A stretch of 64,000 nt of DNA from Epiperipatus broadwayi (GCA_028023455.1 JAQFVV010006197.1:17357254-17421253); one strand, 5' to 3'. Shown: positions 12,521 to 25,139, counted from the first letter of the stretch. Program-made: numbers and translations. The notes: generated from the sequence alone by a model not told the origin.

Positions 12521-13320
12521 ACATATTACCTTCATTACATTCAAAAATCTTAAAATGACATATGTGCTGCAAGAATGAGGATAAAATTCCTTGAAACATG
12601 TTGCTCTCAAAATATCTCAACTGTTGCGAACTATGCATTATCAAGTATATTTGAATCATGAGAAAATTACCATGCAACTCAAATCTCTACTGCTCAAAAG
12701 CATTCTATGAGGCTGTAAGAAATCTTAGAAAAACAACCAACACTGGCTTTGTAAGTTTCAAGACATAGTTAATACTTCTTCTCACAACATAGAGAAATGC
12801 CACTCCCTTTGCTCTATGACTCAGCTGAAATATGCCAAGCATATTAAATTTCTCATCAATAAACAGGGAATAACCCTCACCCTACTGTCAATTACAATTG
12901 TGTCAAACCAACTTCACTGAATCATCCTGTACAGATCTCTGACATTCTCAATCTCATGTTGTATCACTTGGCAGCATCCTATTAGAGACTTAATAGCTGA
13001 AATTTGAAACTAATTTCAATGATAATCTTCACTGTGAAAATATCATTCCTGCCTCCAGACTTGCTACATTTAGAAATTTGCTACATTTAAAAATGGGGAA
13101 AATTGGTGTGACCAAGAGATACTTTCTTAACAACAACATAATGTATGTTAAGGAAGATAAAAGCCAGAACTTTGTGTTTCTACCCAAATAAGACTTCATA
13201 TTCAAAATGAAGCAGTCGACTTGATACTCAGATTGAGCTTCGCAGCCCACTCAGTATCTCCCACCACCAAACCATATTCAAACTTCATCCTTACGCACGT
13301 ATACATATTTATTAATACAT
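12521..13320. other. unassigned segment, possibly mobile-element sequence
   Basis: Composition is more balanced than the surroundings. Short frames run on both strands, including one of 73 codons on the minus strand at 13029-13250, but I recognise no domain. On the plus strand, pieces such as FRNLLHLKMGKIGVTKRYFL look protein-like. It could be the amino-terminal part of a Penelope-like or similar ORF. Confidence 0.35.
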
Positions 13321-15308
13321 ATATTTTGTAGCTTAACTAATAAAATGATAACTGATGTAGAGATATATATATCTTAATGTAATTAATTTTAATAAATAAA
13401 TATTTGATTTGATTTTAATTCATATGGGTGCGTAATGAATGTGTATATATTATAGGTGAGAGGAGATTACTTTTAAAATGTATATAAAAGAAAAATGTAT
13501 ATTATTAATGTATATTTTTAAAATTATATTTAATATATTATTTATTTTAATCATGGCAGTCAGAAGAATTAAAGATGACGCAATCCTTGTAAGAAGATTC
13601 TCGAATGTAATTAAGACAATTTACCGGAAACCAATTAATCCATCTAAAACATATGATAATTTTATAGAATAATATAAGAATCTATTAGTGGAAATTTTAT
13701 CCACTTCAAATTTGTTTTAAAATCATAGACTATATTTTAAAACAATTGTTCGAGAAATTTGTAATAGGATTGCATTGTCTTTAAAACTTACTCAAACAAA
13801 AGGTGCATCAGGTCAGCAAATTCCAAATCCACTAAGTGCATAAAGTGCCTCAGATCTAGCAGCTAAGTGCTTTCCAATATCAACGGAAAAATAATATAAA
13901 TACTGCTACATTTGAATCCAGAAAGGAGATGCATAATATTTGAACAACCATCATGAGTAGAAGAAATTCCACTCTTTCTCTCTGTTCTACATGTTCTTTC
14001 CCACAATCATCACTCAGGATCCCATCACCTATGAACTTTAATATGCTTAGAGACAATAATTAAATGCTACCTGTCTGACTGCCAAACCTAGATCTAGTTT
14101 TACAAAGGTAAAAGAACTCTAGCCACTGCCTAATGTCTAAACTTCTAAATTCAGCCTTATTATTTTCTAATCACCCTGTCTATAATTTAAGATATCATTC
14201 TATTAAATAATTAATATTCTGTTAAAATGATTTATAATTTACTTACCACTAGTTTGTATATAACTATATAACTTTAATTTTCTTTTATCATTGAGTCTCT
14301 ATTAAATAAATCTGTTTTCTTTCACTTTCATGCGGCAATAATTTTTTTTTTAACTTTTATCGTATGTCATATATTTATATTTTTAAATATGCCAATAATC
14401 CCTCAAATTCACCTGTATGTAATTTCTCTTTTATTTTTCCCTCTCTACTTTATGGGATGACTGGATTAATTGTAATTAAAAAAAGTCTTATTTTTATCTG
14501 AGCAAATGCTTGCGAATTTGGAAAAAACAAATTAATTATCTAACATCATTATAGAAAAACAAGAGTAAAAATCTGTTTTTCTAAGAAATGTTTGTTTTTT
14601 ACTTTATTTGAATAATAGTGCTAATCTTAAAAACTTTATGAAATCAAATCTATTATGAAATAAATAACCACCACTCCCATTCTTATATGTTTAAATTATG
14701 TTTAGTACAATATACAGCATTTATAAACGAATTCTTATATTTATTTAACGTTGTGGGAAGTTTAAAGTAAGTGGGAAGGGGAGTCTATTCTAATAATTAT
14801 GTATTTTAGTAATAAGTTTAAATAATTCATTACTGTTTAGTATTTAAATCATACTATTACATTGGACATTTCCAATTTATATAGGTTATAATTCATTCAT
14901 CCTTACTGGATCCTGTATATTCATTCCAAGTCCAAGAACATGACTGGCAAACCCCCCTTCCCCCGTGGAACTTATTTTATCGTATGAGCTATTGACATAA
15001 ATTTTGCTCCTGGAAAATACCTGCCCTATTGTTATTAATAACTGACACCTTCTTTCTGTGAACCGAATCTGCCAAAGTAGCAGAAAGAATTCGGTCACCA
15101 TTCTTCATCCTCAAATTTGGAAGCACATTTTTCATATTCGAGATTGGATCATCTACTCCCACCATCATGCATACACTGCTCTCTTAAAGTTCTTGACATA
15201 ACTCAAACCTATGACTGTCCATAAATCATAATATTATGATTCGACTAAACAGATCTATTTATTTATTAATATTTTCATATGTGCGTCTTTTTGCGACGCC
15301 ATTATATA
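13321..15308. other. AT-rich spacer, no gene seen
   Basis: Nothing coding is recognised. A 64-codon frame at 13478-13672 is low complexity. CpG increases again from about 14.9 kb onward. Confidence 0.55.
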
Positions 15309-15310
15309 TA

Positions 15311-16359
15311 CACCTGGGTCTCTTTTTACGCGGACTTATTTAACATGATTTCGAAGTTATACGATTCATGTTTCACTGAAAGTCGACCTCCGATAATGTG
15401 CTATTACTTTAAATAATAAATTTCGCGCACTTACGTTATATTGAAAGTAATAGCACATTATTGGAATTCGACTTTCATCTTAGTAATTTCAATATTTTCA
15501 GTGCTTTATAATAGTAAGATTTTATGCAATAATGAAATTAAAATCATAATTTCCACATTTTATGTATACACACATTAAATTTTACAAGATTATAATGTAA
15601 ATTTGTTCAAACATTGTACGTGTTAATTTTAAATCACATTCTGTTTTTGCTTTTTAAAAAAAAACGTAATCAATTATTAATCATTTAGTATCCACAAGTT
15701 TATTTTTAAAAGGTCAGTAATAGCAGTGGGCACAATTAAATTTGACAATTAAAAATTAAAATCTGATTTTTAATTGTAATTAACAATTTAAAAATTACTT
15801 ACTGCGACTTGAAATTGATGTGAAATTTGATTTTTAAACGGAATTGAAAATTAAAGACAAAAATAAGAATTTAATTTTTAGTTGTTAGTTTCATAAACAA
15901 TTAATAAAATCATCGTCTCAAAGATTAATTACTAATTACATTGTCACCAGAAAAACACTGTTACAACATGAGTGTGAAGTTGGCGCTAGTTGTTTGCAAA
16001 CGAACGTGCTTTTTGGCAAATAGCTATAATAATTTAAAAAATGTTAATTACTGTACTGTAAATTATGCATAAAAATATATTATTTTGAATAAAATTAAAT
16101 ATTATAGTTAAAAAAAGTTTGTCTTGTATCAATTTTTTTCAAATTTGAAATTTTTTATTAGTTATATTTTATTTCCTTATTTTTTTTTTTTGCGCGAATT
16201 TTAAAGTAATTTTACGTTGTGCTTTGCTTTTACACGAATTTTGAAAAATCACAGACCGCATCCCCTCTTTTTCAATGTAAGTTACGTCTATTTTTGCGCG
16301 ATTTCGTTTGCGCATGTTTTCTAAGGAACCTATCTATCGCGTAAAATGAGACCCAGGTG
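15311..16359. mobile_element. 1.05-kb TA-flanked TIR element, non-autonomous
   Basis: The ends are inverted repeats of about 23 bp: cacctgggtctctttttacg at 15311 and, at the right end, the complement ending gagacccaggtg at 16359, with a single internal mismatch. TA dinucleotides at 15309-15310 and 16360-16361 fit TA-targeting Tc1/mariner-like insertion, although the ends do not name the family for me. No transposase frame is present. The right half contains further gcgcg-type motifs. A second hairpin lies inside near the left end. Confidence 0.8.
15377..15477. repeat. nested hairpin, 34-bp arms
   Basis: Arms 15377-15410 (tgaaagtcgacctccgataa and on) and 15444-15477 are reverse complements with three mismatches, separated by 33 bp containing ttcgcgcac. 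It is inside the 15311-16359 element; it may be a smaller MITE inserted there or an internal palindrome of that element. Confidence 0.8.
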
Positions 16360-16361
16360 TA

Positions 16362-17140
16362 TATGTTAACGAGCTATCCCACACACGTTTCTCACTCAAT
16401 AAAACTGAGATTCTTTCACCCATTAATAAAAATGTATTTTGTAATAAAGTTAATATTTCAATCATAAAATAATCTTTGTAAGCTAAATCGGTTAAGTGCT
16501 ACATTTTGTTCTTTCTGGGGGTGGATTGGTATCTCATAAATATAGTTCCTCATAGCGCTAAATCAATTGTTCATCGGTATATTTATCAATTATTGGTATA
16601 TAAGCTAGTCGCTATAAAATAGAATAATAATCTAAGTTGTCATTTTCTAAGTTATAAACATGTCATTTGATTACCTGCTACTGTATAAATGTCAATCAAA
16701 TTATATGTATGTTAAGAGGCCAATCATTAATAAAATAATAAAACAAGTATTTATTCATATTTCTTTAAATTAATAAATCTTATATATATATCGTAAACTT
16801 GCAGAATCATTGTTTTCTTTTATTTAAATATTAATATCTTAGTTATTAAATTATGCTCACTCTGACTAAGTGATCTCCTGCTAATCTTATAATTAATATG
16901 AAAGGTCACGGCCTTTAAATGAGTCAAACTTATATTTTGTACTAAAATATTCCATTATATAAATTTAAATTAGTCTTTTTGTGTCTAAGCATCGTGGAGA
17001 GATAAATTAGATTGGTATCATCGGGATTGCTGCTCATAATTTGGTAGATCTGGAAAATAAGCAAATAGGGCAGAGTTCATGAGTGTTTCTGACTTATGTA
17101 TCTTGTGCATGATTGGACTCTAGGTACTTTTGTCTAGATG
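16362..17140. other. AT-rich spacer, no gene seen
   Basis: No coding or structural signal is recognised. The last 150 bp may include the 5' part of the Penelope-like element that follows. Confidence 0.5.
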
Positions 17141-17147
17141 CTAGATC

Positions 17148-18170
17148 TTGTTATATGGACAGACAAAACCGACCGGTACAAAAATAAACACCCAGATTGC
17201 TAATCTTAAATTCAATCCAAAAGTTTTCTATAATATAAAATGGCAAAAAGACAAATTTATATATACAGTACTATGCAAATACTGCAACAAGGCTTTTTCA
17301 AAATATGAATATTACAGTATGTATCCTTCAGATATGTATCCTTCAGATGCCATGCCCCTAGACTATTTGGCAATATTAAGCTACACAAGAACACACATCC
17401 TTTGTGTCTGATGATTGATTTCATTGGTGCTTATTACCAGAAAGCTGCTAAGATAATAAACAAATGGGTTCTTGACTCATTCAGCTTTGGAAAATACATC
17501 ATGAAGTCCTCCTCCAAATGTGTGGATATAATTAAGCATACTCACCTAAACCAACAAGACCACCTCACATCACTCAACATTACTGAACTCTATAGATCAA
17601 TCCTTCGTAGCTTCCATCCAGTTGATCAAACAAAAATTACAAAACATCATGACCTCTTTCAACAAGGTTCACTATAAAATGAATGATGGTTGGCCCATGG
17701 GATTTCCAACTAGCATCATCATCTCAAGCATTTTCCTGAATCATGCCAAAGAAATGATTTAAACTCTTGCAATATCTTCATTACATTGATATCTACATAT
17801 GTGTTCCTGATCCCACAATTTCTCAAATTCAGTATGCCTTCATGCACACCATATCCCTCACTATAACCCATGAAAGTGATACTTTAAATAGAATTAAATA
17901 TCTTGACTTTTAAATATAATGTGACCACACTTCTTTGAACAATCAAATGATTATTAAACCCTTACATGAGCATGGCTTTATCCACCCTCACTCTCATACA
18001 TCACATTCCCACAAATTAGCCAGATTTAAAGTATTTTTATATCATAACCTCCATTTATATAATTGCAAATCACACAGGAAAGATAATATTAGTGCATATG
18101 TATATTGTGCAGAGTGATATAAAAGTATCCAGTACTCGTACAAACATTAGAAACTTTTATCATAAAATAC
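17148..18170 (+). pseudogene. Penelope-like reverse transcriptase relic
   Basis: Reverse transcriptase of a Penelope-like retroelement, broken by several frameshifts and stops. In order on the plus strand: a PLDYLAI block near 17350; the segment VDIIKHTHLNQQDHL with LNITELYRSI (family: SFDV..LYTSIP) at 17520-17600; and YKMNDGWPMGFPTS from 17673, corresponding to the family G.AMGSP block. Then comes HYIDIYI near 17780-17800, where the catalytic YxDD would lie; the second Asp is Ile. TLNRIKYLDF near 17880-17910 and HPHSHTSHSHKLARFKVFL near 17970-18030 match the downstream FLDL and thumb-type blocks. A 15-bp duplication at about 17322-17348 repeats MYPSD. No intact endonuclease is visible, though similarity continues to about 18620. 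Confidence 0.75.
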
Positions 18171-18640
18171 GACACTCCCTTTCCTCCCCACTAACTTGAA
18201 GCCTTGGATTTCCCTTCTCTATATACCTAACAAAACCCACAATATCTCTAAAATCATCACTGCCACCCATTAAATACTATGCACTTCCCTTTTTTACAAT
18301 GCTTTAACAACTAAAAGGATAGTTTGCCAGCTGATTTCTACTCCATAATCATGTACAAAATCAAATGCCATAATCCCATCTGCTCATAACATTTACCACA
18401 GTGAATTATAAGCCAGCCTTCTTTGTCAACATTGTTTGTACTGAGCACAACAATGACAAGCAAAAAATTAAAGAATCTTGGTATATTTCTAAAGACACAA
18501 ACACCATTAATAAGAAGAAAACCTGCATTCCCCTTTTCAAAAAATAGTGTAATGCAACATATAAAGTAAATGTAAATTAGCACAAACAATATATTGTAAT
18601 GGGATGGGGAGGGGGTAGGTAGAAAAAAAAGAAAAACAAC
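18171..18640 (+). repeat. Penelope-like C-terminus and 3' end
   Basis: Plus-strand pieces include PWISLLYIPNKTHNISKI and VNIVCTEHNNDKQKIKESW, in the position of the linker and GIY-YIG endonuclease region of Penelope-like proteins. The GIY and YIG motifs themselves are not visible. 18420-18620 matches 12200-12410. The stretch ends near an AG-rich run at about 18600-18640. Confidence 0.55.
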
Positions 18641-18932
18641 CTGGGGTAGTGGCAAATCATCATCACTCCCAGTCAATTTAAAATGAAATGTTTACAATAG
18701 TTTACAGAAGTATATATAAGTATAAAAATATTTAATAATAAAACTGAGATTAGAGAATCTCTGTGATCATTGAGAGATCAGCCAGCTAACTCAGAAGAGC
18801 AACTAAAAAACCATACATCAATCATATATCAACCAGCATTATCAAAAAGTAATTATCAGTGTAAGTAAATATAATTCAAATACCATTCATCATCATTAAT
18901 GGAAATTAAAATAAATCAGCACAATACATCAA
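18641..18932. other. spacer, no gene seen
   Basis: AT-rich sequence with no recognised feature. Confidence 0.5.
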
Positions 18933-19045
18933 CAGTCAATCTTGTGGCTGGATTTGAACAATAAAAAATATGAATCAACAATAAATCTTGTGACTGGATT
19001 GGAATTTGGTCTTCTGTAGACCAGGCTAACTATTGAGCCTTTGTC
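18933..19045 (-). mobile_element. tRNA-derived SINE head
   Basis: On the minus strand 19039-19000 reads like a tRNA-type pol III promoter: an A-box-like aggctcaatagttagc, then a five-pair stem (ggtct/agacc) where the anticodon arm would be, then a B-box-like ttccaatcc. A second B-box-like gttcaaatcc with the same downstream sequence (agccacaagatt) lies at 18945-18960, so the 3' half is duplicated. No closed acceptor stem is present, so this is a SINE head or tRNA relic and not a tRNA gene. Confidence 0.5.
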
Positions 19046-21055
19046 ACCTTGGGCAGTTACTTAAACATAACTTAGATGCACCAGCTTAGTGCCCATCCAT
19101 TAAAATACACAATAATCAGAAATCAAAACAATAATGCTGGCATATTCAAACATGCTGATCATCATCAATGCTCAGGCCACTTGTACTGGCCAACTATAAA
19201 CTTAAATCATAAGACTAAACTAAAATAAAAGATAGTGCATGGGCTTTAAAAAGTATAATCTTATGCACCAACCAGGATGATGATTTATCATTGTTGGATG
19301 CCCCAAAAGCACTAATTACACATCCCCATTTATATATTCATCATGAGCATGAATCTAGCTCAGAGAACATAAGCTCTATTACTATATATGACCAAGAGAT
19401 GATGGAAACAATTTTTAACAATTAAATAAGTTTATTAAAAACAAAAAATAAATAAATGATATTTAAGATCTGATTTTGGTTACTATACAAAATTTCATAT
19501 TGTCACATTGTAATTTACATAATTGATATTCAAAATCCAAATTTTTACATTGATTTACATATATGTATGCACAGATGCACGATTTCTAACATACAATTAA
19601 TATTCACTAACAAAAAAATGATTATAATTTTACATATATGAGTGTACATGTATATATGCACACTAACTTTTACCTATTTAAACTTGTTACAATATTTTTT
19701 TTTCATAATTCATTTGGAAACACAAATTTCACACATATGCACGTATAAACAAAATATGTAATTTAAATTCAGTTTATAAGTTCTTTTTTTTTTTTATCGA
19801 ACTAAATAAAGTCAACTTTTGTTTGACAGGTACTTGTTGATTAATTATCAAGGTTCTTAATAAATAAAAAATAAAATTGTTTTATATATCTGTCACTTCA
19901 GATCAAAGAAATTATTTAAAATTTCATTATTATATATAACTGCTGTTAGATTTCAACTCAAGCAAAAGTTACTTGTTTGTTTTAACTTTAAGTTATTAAT
20001 TTATAATTTTAAAAGTCATTTAAAGAAATATTAAAATAAAATAACTCATATATACACGAGACGTGTTTTCTGCAGGATAAGTACACCAATTTCTTCAAGT
20101 TTTTTCTTGATAAGCTTGGATTTTTGTCCAGCAGAAAAATATAATTTCAGGTTTGTCATCATCAGGTAAAAGTATATAATTCAGATGTGGTTGGCTTTCT
20201 CCCTTCTGTAGTCAGTTCCATTTATATTGGATTTTGTAAGCTTCATGTCAGCAAGCTGTTTTTCCAGAACACCTTTAAGACTATGAATTACAAAGAATAT
20301 TGACCCTTTTCCTCCATGTGATATCAAACTCCATTATTGAACTGAATAGCAGCACTACTTCCTTGCATTCTTACATCCTCAAGGCAGTTCTCTTGATAAT
20401 TATTCTAGCTATCTTTGCAGCTAGCTTTATTGTGGTCATTTTCTGCTACAGTTACCCACTCTTCACAAAATATTTTAGCCAACTTTACAGCTAGCTCTTC
20501 TGCTAACTTACAAAAGTGCCAGCAAAAACTAACTGATATTTCTTTTATCAGTCTTTTATAGGTCAGGTGACAAAAACACAGTGGCTGTTTTCAATCTGTC
20601 TAATCCATTTGAAAACAAGCTGGAAATTTCTGTCAAAGTGTGATATTTATGTTTTTACTTTAATCTTTGGAATTTGACCAAAGGTGTGATAATCCTTTAG
20701 AATTTTTAATCTACAAAGATTTTTAACTACATAGTAGAAATGCAAACAAGCATTAATTTAAAAAGATATTTTGTACAAGTGTAATTAAAAGATTTTAAAA
20801 ATAAATTATGCTTGTTTTTTTTTGTAATTTCAAAATCAGAATTAGAAATATTATTTATCAAACCTTTTTAAAATACTTATTTCACAATGAAATTTTACTT
20901 TAAACCCAGAGTTATTTAACCCTTTACTTATTATTTTATTTTAGGCAATATAGAAAAATATCTACAAAAATTTATTCTATGTTTATTTCTACTTTTCCTT
21001 TACTTTAGATATATATATACACACACACTATATTATTATGGGTGTACCATGTAAC
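19046..21055. other. AT-rich region, no gene seen
   Basis: 19060-19330 is more balanced and may be the body of a SINE or another dispersed repeat; it has no recognised frame. 19430-20050 is very AT-rich. 20060-20650 has short frames on both strands but no recognised domain; its position beside repeats C and B would fit retroelement remnants. Confidence 0.45.
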
Positions 21056-21195
21056 CAAACCGGTTACAATATATACATTCTCTTCTCCACACTACAACCA
21101 TTGCTAATATACTACTGAAGTCAAAAGCTAGCTAACCACATTAACTTAAAACTATTCATTAAAACTTTGCTCCATATATTTTTGTGATAAAGCTT
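21056..21195 (+). repeat. dispersed repeat C, Penelope-like terminal sequence
   Basis: Matches 12365-12510, with shared strings including aactattcattaaa and ctttgctccatat. It has no coding content. Confidence 0.6.
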
Positions 21196-21365
21196 ATATT
21201 ACTTTTATTCTTTATTTTTTTTATTAATACACTAATAATGTTAACTGTCAATTTTTAGTACTTAATGATAAAGATCTAAATAGCAATAGAAATAAGATCC
21301 TTTCATGATTGTGACAAATTATTGTATTTATGCATATGACAATAAGCACAGAGTTGTAAAAATAT

Positions 21366-21906
21366 GATTAAAAATTTATTAATCTAAAACAAATATCCAA
21401 ATACATATTTACAATATATACAACTTATACTCACAACTGATATCATTGGTGAGGTGTAGCATCTAGTTGCCATGCAACTATTAATGTAAGAGACTTCAGA
21501 TATCTTTCTAAATTCAACTACCACTTCCAATTATACATGTAACAGCTTGACTCATGAGTAGGTATAGTGACATTTTTGGCTGTTTGGTGACAGCATGCCT
21601 TATGCCTGATTTAGGTTCTAGCAGCTTACAGTTCTAATGTGAACCTAACTCACTGCTTTAGCCATATAGTGATGATGTGCATAGTGCTGTTCAGGTATGA
21701 CAGTAAATTACTTGTGTCTGACTTTATCTCCTGCTGAATTATTTATAGCCAGATTCCCTTCCATAATGAACAATTGGATTCACTTAGCATCACCAACCAT
21801 TGGCCTGTATCTACTATTAGATATACTTTATCAATTTATACATCTATTGGTTCCAGCAATTAATGCTCAATCCGATCAAGATAAGATAAAATCTGAACTA
21901 AGGTAA
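21366..21906 (-). repeat. dispersed repeat B, candidate LTR (copy 2)
   Basis: Second copy of the repeat at 9880-10440, about 70% alike by eye. On the minus strand it ends with attaataaatttttaatca, a plausible polyadenylation region of an LTR. The 69-codon plus-strand frame within it has no recognisable product and is probably accidental. Without a neighbouring internal region it could be a solo LTR. Confidence 0.5.
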
Positions 21907-22141
21907 ATTGAGATATAACAATAAGTTCTCATATTTTTTAATATCTTTATTTCAAATTTTAAATGATTAGATTCTTTCATATGTAGGTATATATAATTTT
22001 TATCTATTAAATGCTGCTTTAATATAGTTTTCAATTTATTTTTTATTGTTCCTACACATGAATCATTTTTATTATCTCTCTTACAATCTAAGTAATATAC
22101 CATACAAATGTCATTAATATTTCCTAATCCCTCATTTTTTT

Positions 22142-22260
22142 ACTATTTACTAATTTATCTAAGTTTATTTTCTTATTATATATTGTAAATTACAAGTTTT
22201 TAAAACAATTAAGTATCATAAAGCAAAAATTTACTGCCAACACAATTTTGTGTAAGAAAA
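22142..22260. repeat. dispersed repeat segment A (copy 2)
   Basis: Aligns with 9640-9790. In this copy A follows B, the reverse of the order in copy 1. Confidence 0.55.
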
Positions 22261-23213
22261 GAAGGAAAATCATTCACAATAACATCAGTTTTAATAATGT
22301 TAGAGCAAAATGCTATATATTGATAAAAAAAAAAGTAAAGAAAACAATAAGCCTAAAACAAATTGTGATTATTAATAAAAAAGTAAGAAAAAAAAATTTC
22401 AACATCCAAAATAATTATTACTTTGTTTGTTCATAATTTCTAATTTATCATTAATTATGTTTAAATTAAATCTTCATGAATAATTTCTTTGTATTCCTCA
22501 CAAAATTCTCATTCAAACCATATATGATACTTCTTACCTGAGATAATCCATAGCTTCAGAATTTCCAAAAATAGTTGCATAAGAATTCTTCATTTTTATC
22601 TTTACCCCAAAAGATAACAAATCTCAAGGTGTCTATAAGAAAAAGATTCATCATAATAAATGATATAAAATAAACCATTTCCAAAAGGTGAATATGCATC
22701 TGTCATCATAACAATTGGCTTCTTGTCTATTCAAAACTAGAAATTGAAGGCTACTGTTTTTATCATTGATAAAATGAGTTTCATCTCTTCATTTTATATT
22801 TTGTGTAGACCAATGATATTTATATTCATGATGTTTATATTCTTTATGCACACCAGTGATGCTATCTTGTTATATTTATTGTCCCACAGAGATATAATTT
22901 ATTTGCATGTAGCTCATTTGCTAGCTATAGAGGTAAAAATAATGTGATGCAAGATGTGGCAAAACCACTGACTCCACAGAATAAGTACCAAAACATAGGC
23001 AAGAATCAGGATTTGATTATTTGCCTGCATACAATTCCATGTGGTATATGTGACCATTGTGGTTAACACCACACACATCATTTGAAACCTCTCTTTATTG
23101 GTTTTAAGAGTATATTTTCATGTAGTACTATGCCCAATAAATTTTGTGATTGCTTTATTAACTGCAACCTTTCTGTACATCTGATAATCAGTCTTAAAAT
23201 TTACATTGCGCTG
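22261..23213. other. AT-rich spacer, no gene seen
   Basis: Only short low-complexity frames are present and no family is recognised. Confidence 0.5.
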
Positions 23214-23221
23214 CTCTATAA

Positions 23222-23690
23222 CAGTGGTCTTCAACCTTTTCACATCTGCGGACCGGCAAAAATAAGGATAAGGTTTCATGGACCAGCAGAAGTCTATAGA
23301 TAAATTTTCGTAAAGATGTATACAGCTTAGCCTTAGATGAAGTTATATATATATGGAGTTTGTATAATAAAAAACTTTTTTTTTTTTTTAATTTTTAATT
23401 TTTTTAGAAAAGTAATAAAAATTTAATTCTACCCCCCCCCCCCCATAAACATCTCTGATAACTAGAAAAACAAATTAATTTATGTATGATTGATTAGATT
23501 TTGTTCTGTTTTTTTTTTTTTTTAATCAGGTAAAAGTGCGATGAAAAAATAAATAAAAATTGTTTATATTAATTAAAAGTTTAAAATCTTATTATTTTGT
23601 TATTAAAAACTTTCTTGCCAGTCTAGCACGACCAGCAAAAAACTTCTACGGACCGGTGCCGGGCCACGGACCGGTGGTTGAAGACCACTG
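23222..23690. mobile_element. non-autonomous hAT element with 8-bp TSD
   Basis: The ends are cagtggtcttcaacc and ggttgaagaccactg, a perfect 15-bp inverted repeat of the classic hAT type. They are flanked by the exact 8-bp duplication ctctataa (23214-23221 and 23691-23698). Subterminal G+C-rich motifs gcggaccgg and cggaccggtgg occur at opposite ends. The interior is AT-rich with a run of about 14 C near 23432 and has no transposase, so it needed an autonomous partner. Confidence 0.93.
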
Positions 23691-23698
23691 CTCTATAA

Positions 23699-24620
23699 TA
23701 CCTTAATTTTATATATAAAAATCATTATTTGTTATACAAACACAGATATGCAAACATAAACACAGTAATATAAATATAAACTAATAAATTATTAAATCTT
23801 TTGAGAATCTTTATATCTATAAAATAAGGGCTCAAACTTTGATCAGAGCCCCAAAATTACATTGTACATAAACCACTACGTTATATTTAAATACAAATAT
23901 AATTTATATACTACAGACACTAATACAAATGCAAACACATTAATAAATTATAATTTATAAAAATAATAAAACTATGCAAATATTGAAAAAATTTAAAATT
24001 CTACGCAAATAATAAAATTAAAATTGAATACTTATGAGCCCCAAAATTACATTATTCAGAAGCCAATACCCACTAATACAAACACAAAACCCATTAAGAT
24101 ATTATAATTTATCAAATAAAAAAAAAATGTAAAATAACACTATACAAATAATAGAAAAATTTAAAATACTATGCAAATAAAAAAATAAAATAAAATTGAA
24201 CACTTGCAATACTATATTTTTGTTGGGATGAAGGCCATGAATCATCAAGACATTTTTAATCCATTTTACCCTTTGTTTTTTTCATGCAATCTAGTAAACT
24301 GAACAGAAAAAAAAATTAAATGAACTTATTAATAAAAATAATACAAAAATCCTAATTTTGTTTGATTTTAATATGTGATACACCATTTTAAAAAATAATT
24401 CAAACAGCAGAGAATTCCAGGACTTTTGTAAATATCAGGCTTATAATTTTCCACACTTTTAAAAAGAAAACAAAATTTCAACAAATAAGCTGCCACTAGT
24501 GGCTATTGTGCTTCTGTCTGTGAAATAAGTAAACAACTTAAGGAGTCATATACTGTATATTCTTTCTCTCTATATATATTTATTTATTGTATTTAGCAAA
24601 AATTGAAACAAATATTTTTT
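23699..24620. repeat. AT-rich spacer with ~190-bp tandem duplication
   Basis: Two direct units begin at gagccccaaaattacatt (about 23846 and 24036). Each continues through actatgcaaat, tttaaaat and aaaattgaa-like blocks, giving a diverged duplication of about 190 bp. The remainder to 24620 shows no gene. Confidence 0.65.
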
Positions 24621-24625
24621 ATCAT

Positions 24626-25139
24626 TGTTATATATATATCGAGTTGATGAGTGGTTATTTTCCCCACAATCAAATAATAAAAATTAATAATACAGAGGTT
24701 TTTACAACCTTTTAAATCTCTGAGATTCTTTGGACTTTCAGTGGGGCACTGCACTGGGATTTAGACTCTTCTGTTGAAAGAATCCTTCTTCCTAGGCTCT
24801 TGTACTCCCATTAGACTCTTTTAGCTTTTCTGCCAGACATATTCTGTTGCCTTCTTTTTGGCTCATGAACTTAAGTCTGATCACCTGATTTAGATTTTGG
24901 GGAGATTTATAGTATGAGCCACTATTGTTTTTTAAAATATATATTTAATTAATAATTTTTCTAAATTACAAAGCTTTAATTAAAAAAAATCCAATTATGG
25001 ATGTAATTAGTTTTTTCTTTATCAGATAAAATTTGTAACTTTAATTGTCTGAGCAATTTTTTAATTTGACAGATTAAAATTATTTTAACATTTTAAATAT
25101 ATACACTTTTTTAAAACCAAAATGTATATATATATAGTA
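24626..25139 (-). repeat. 3' LTR of element 1
   Basis: Aligns with 29091-29540 throughout, with anchors such as aaatctctgaga, tttagattttgggg and atcagataaaatttgtaac. The outer end is TG in plus orientation; the inner end is near 25139, where the purine tract begins. Confidence 0.9.
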
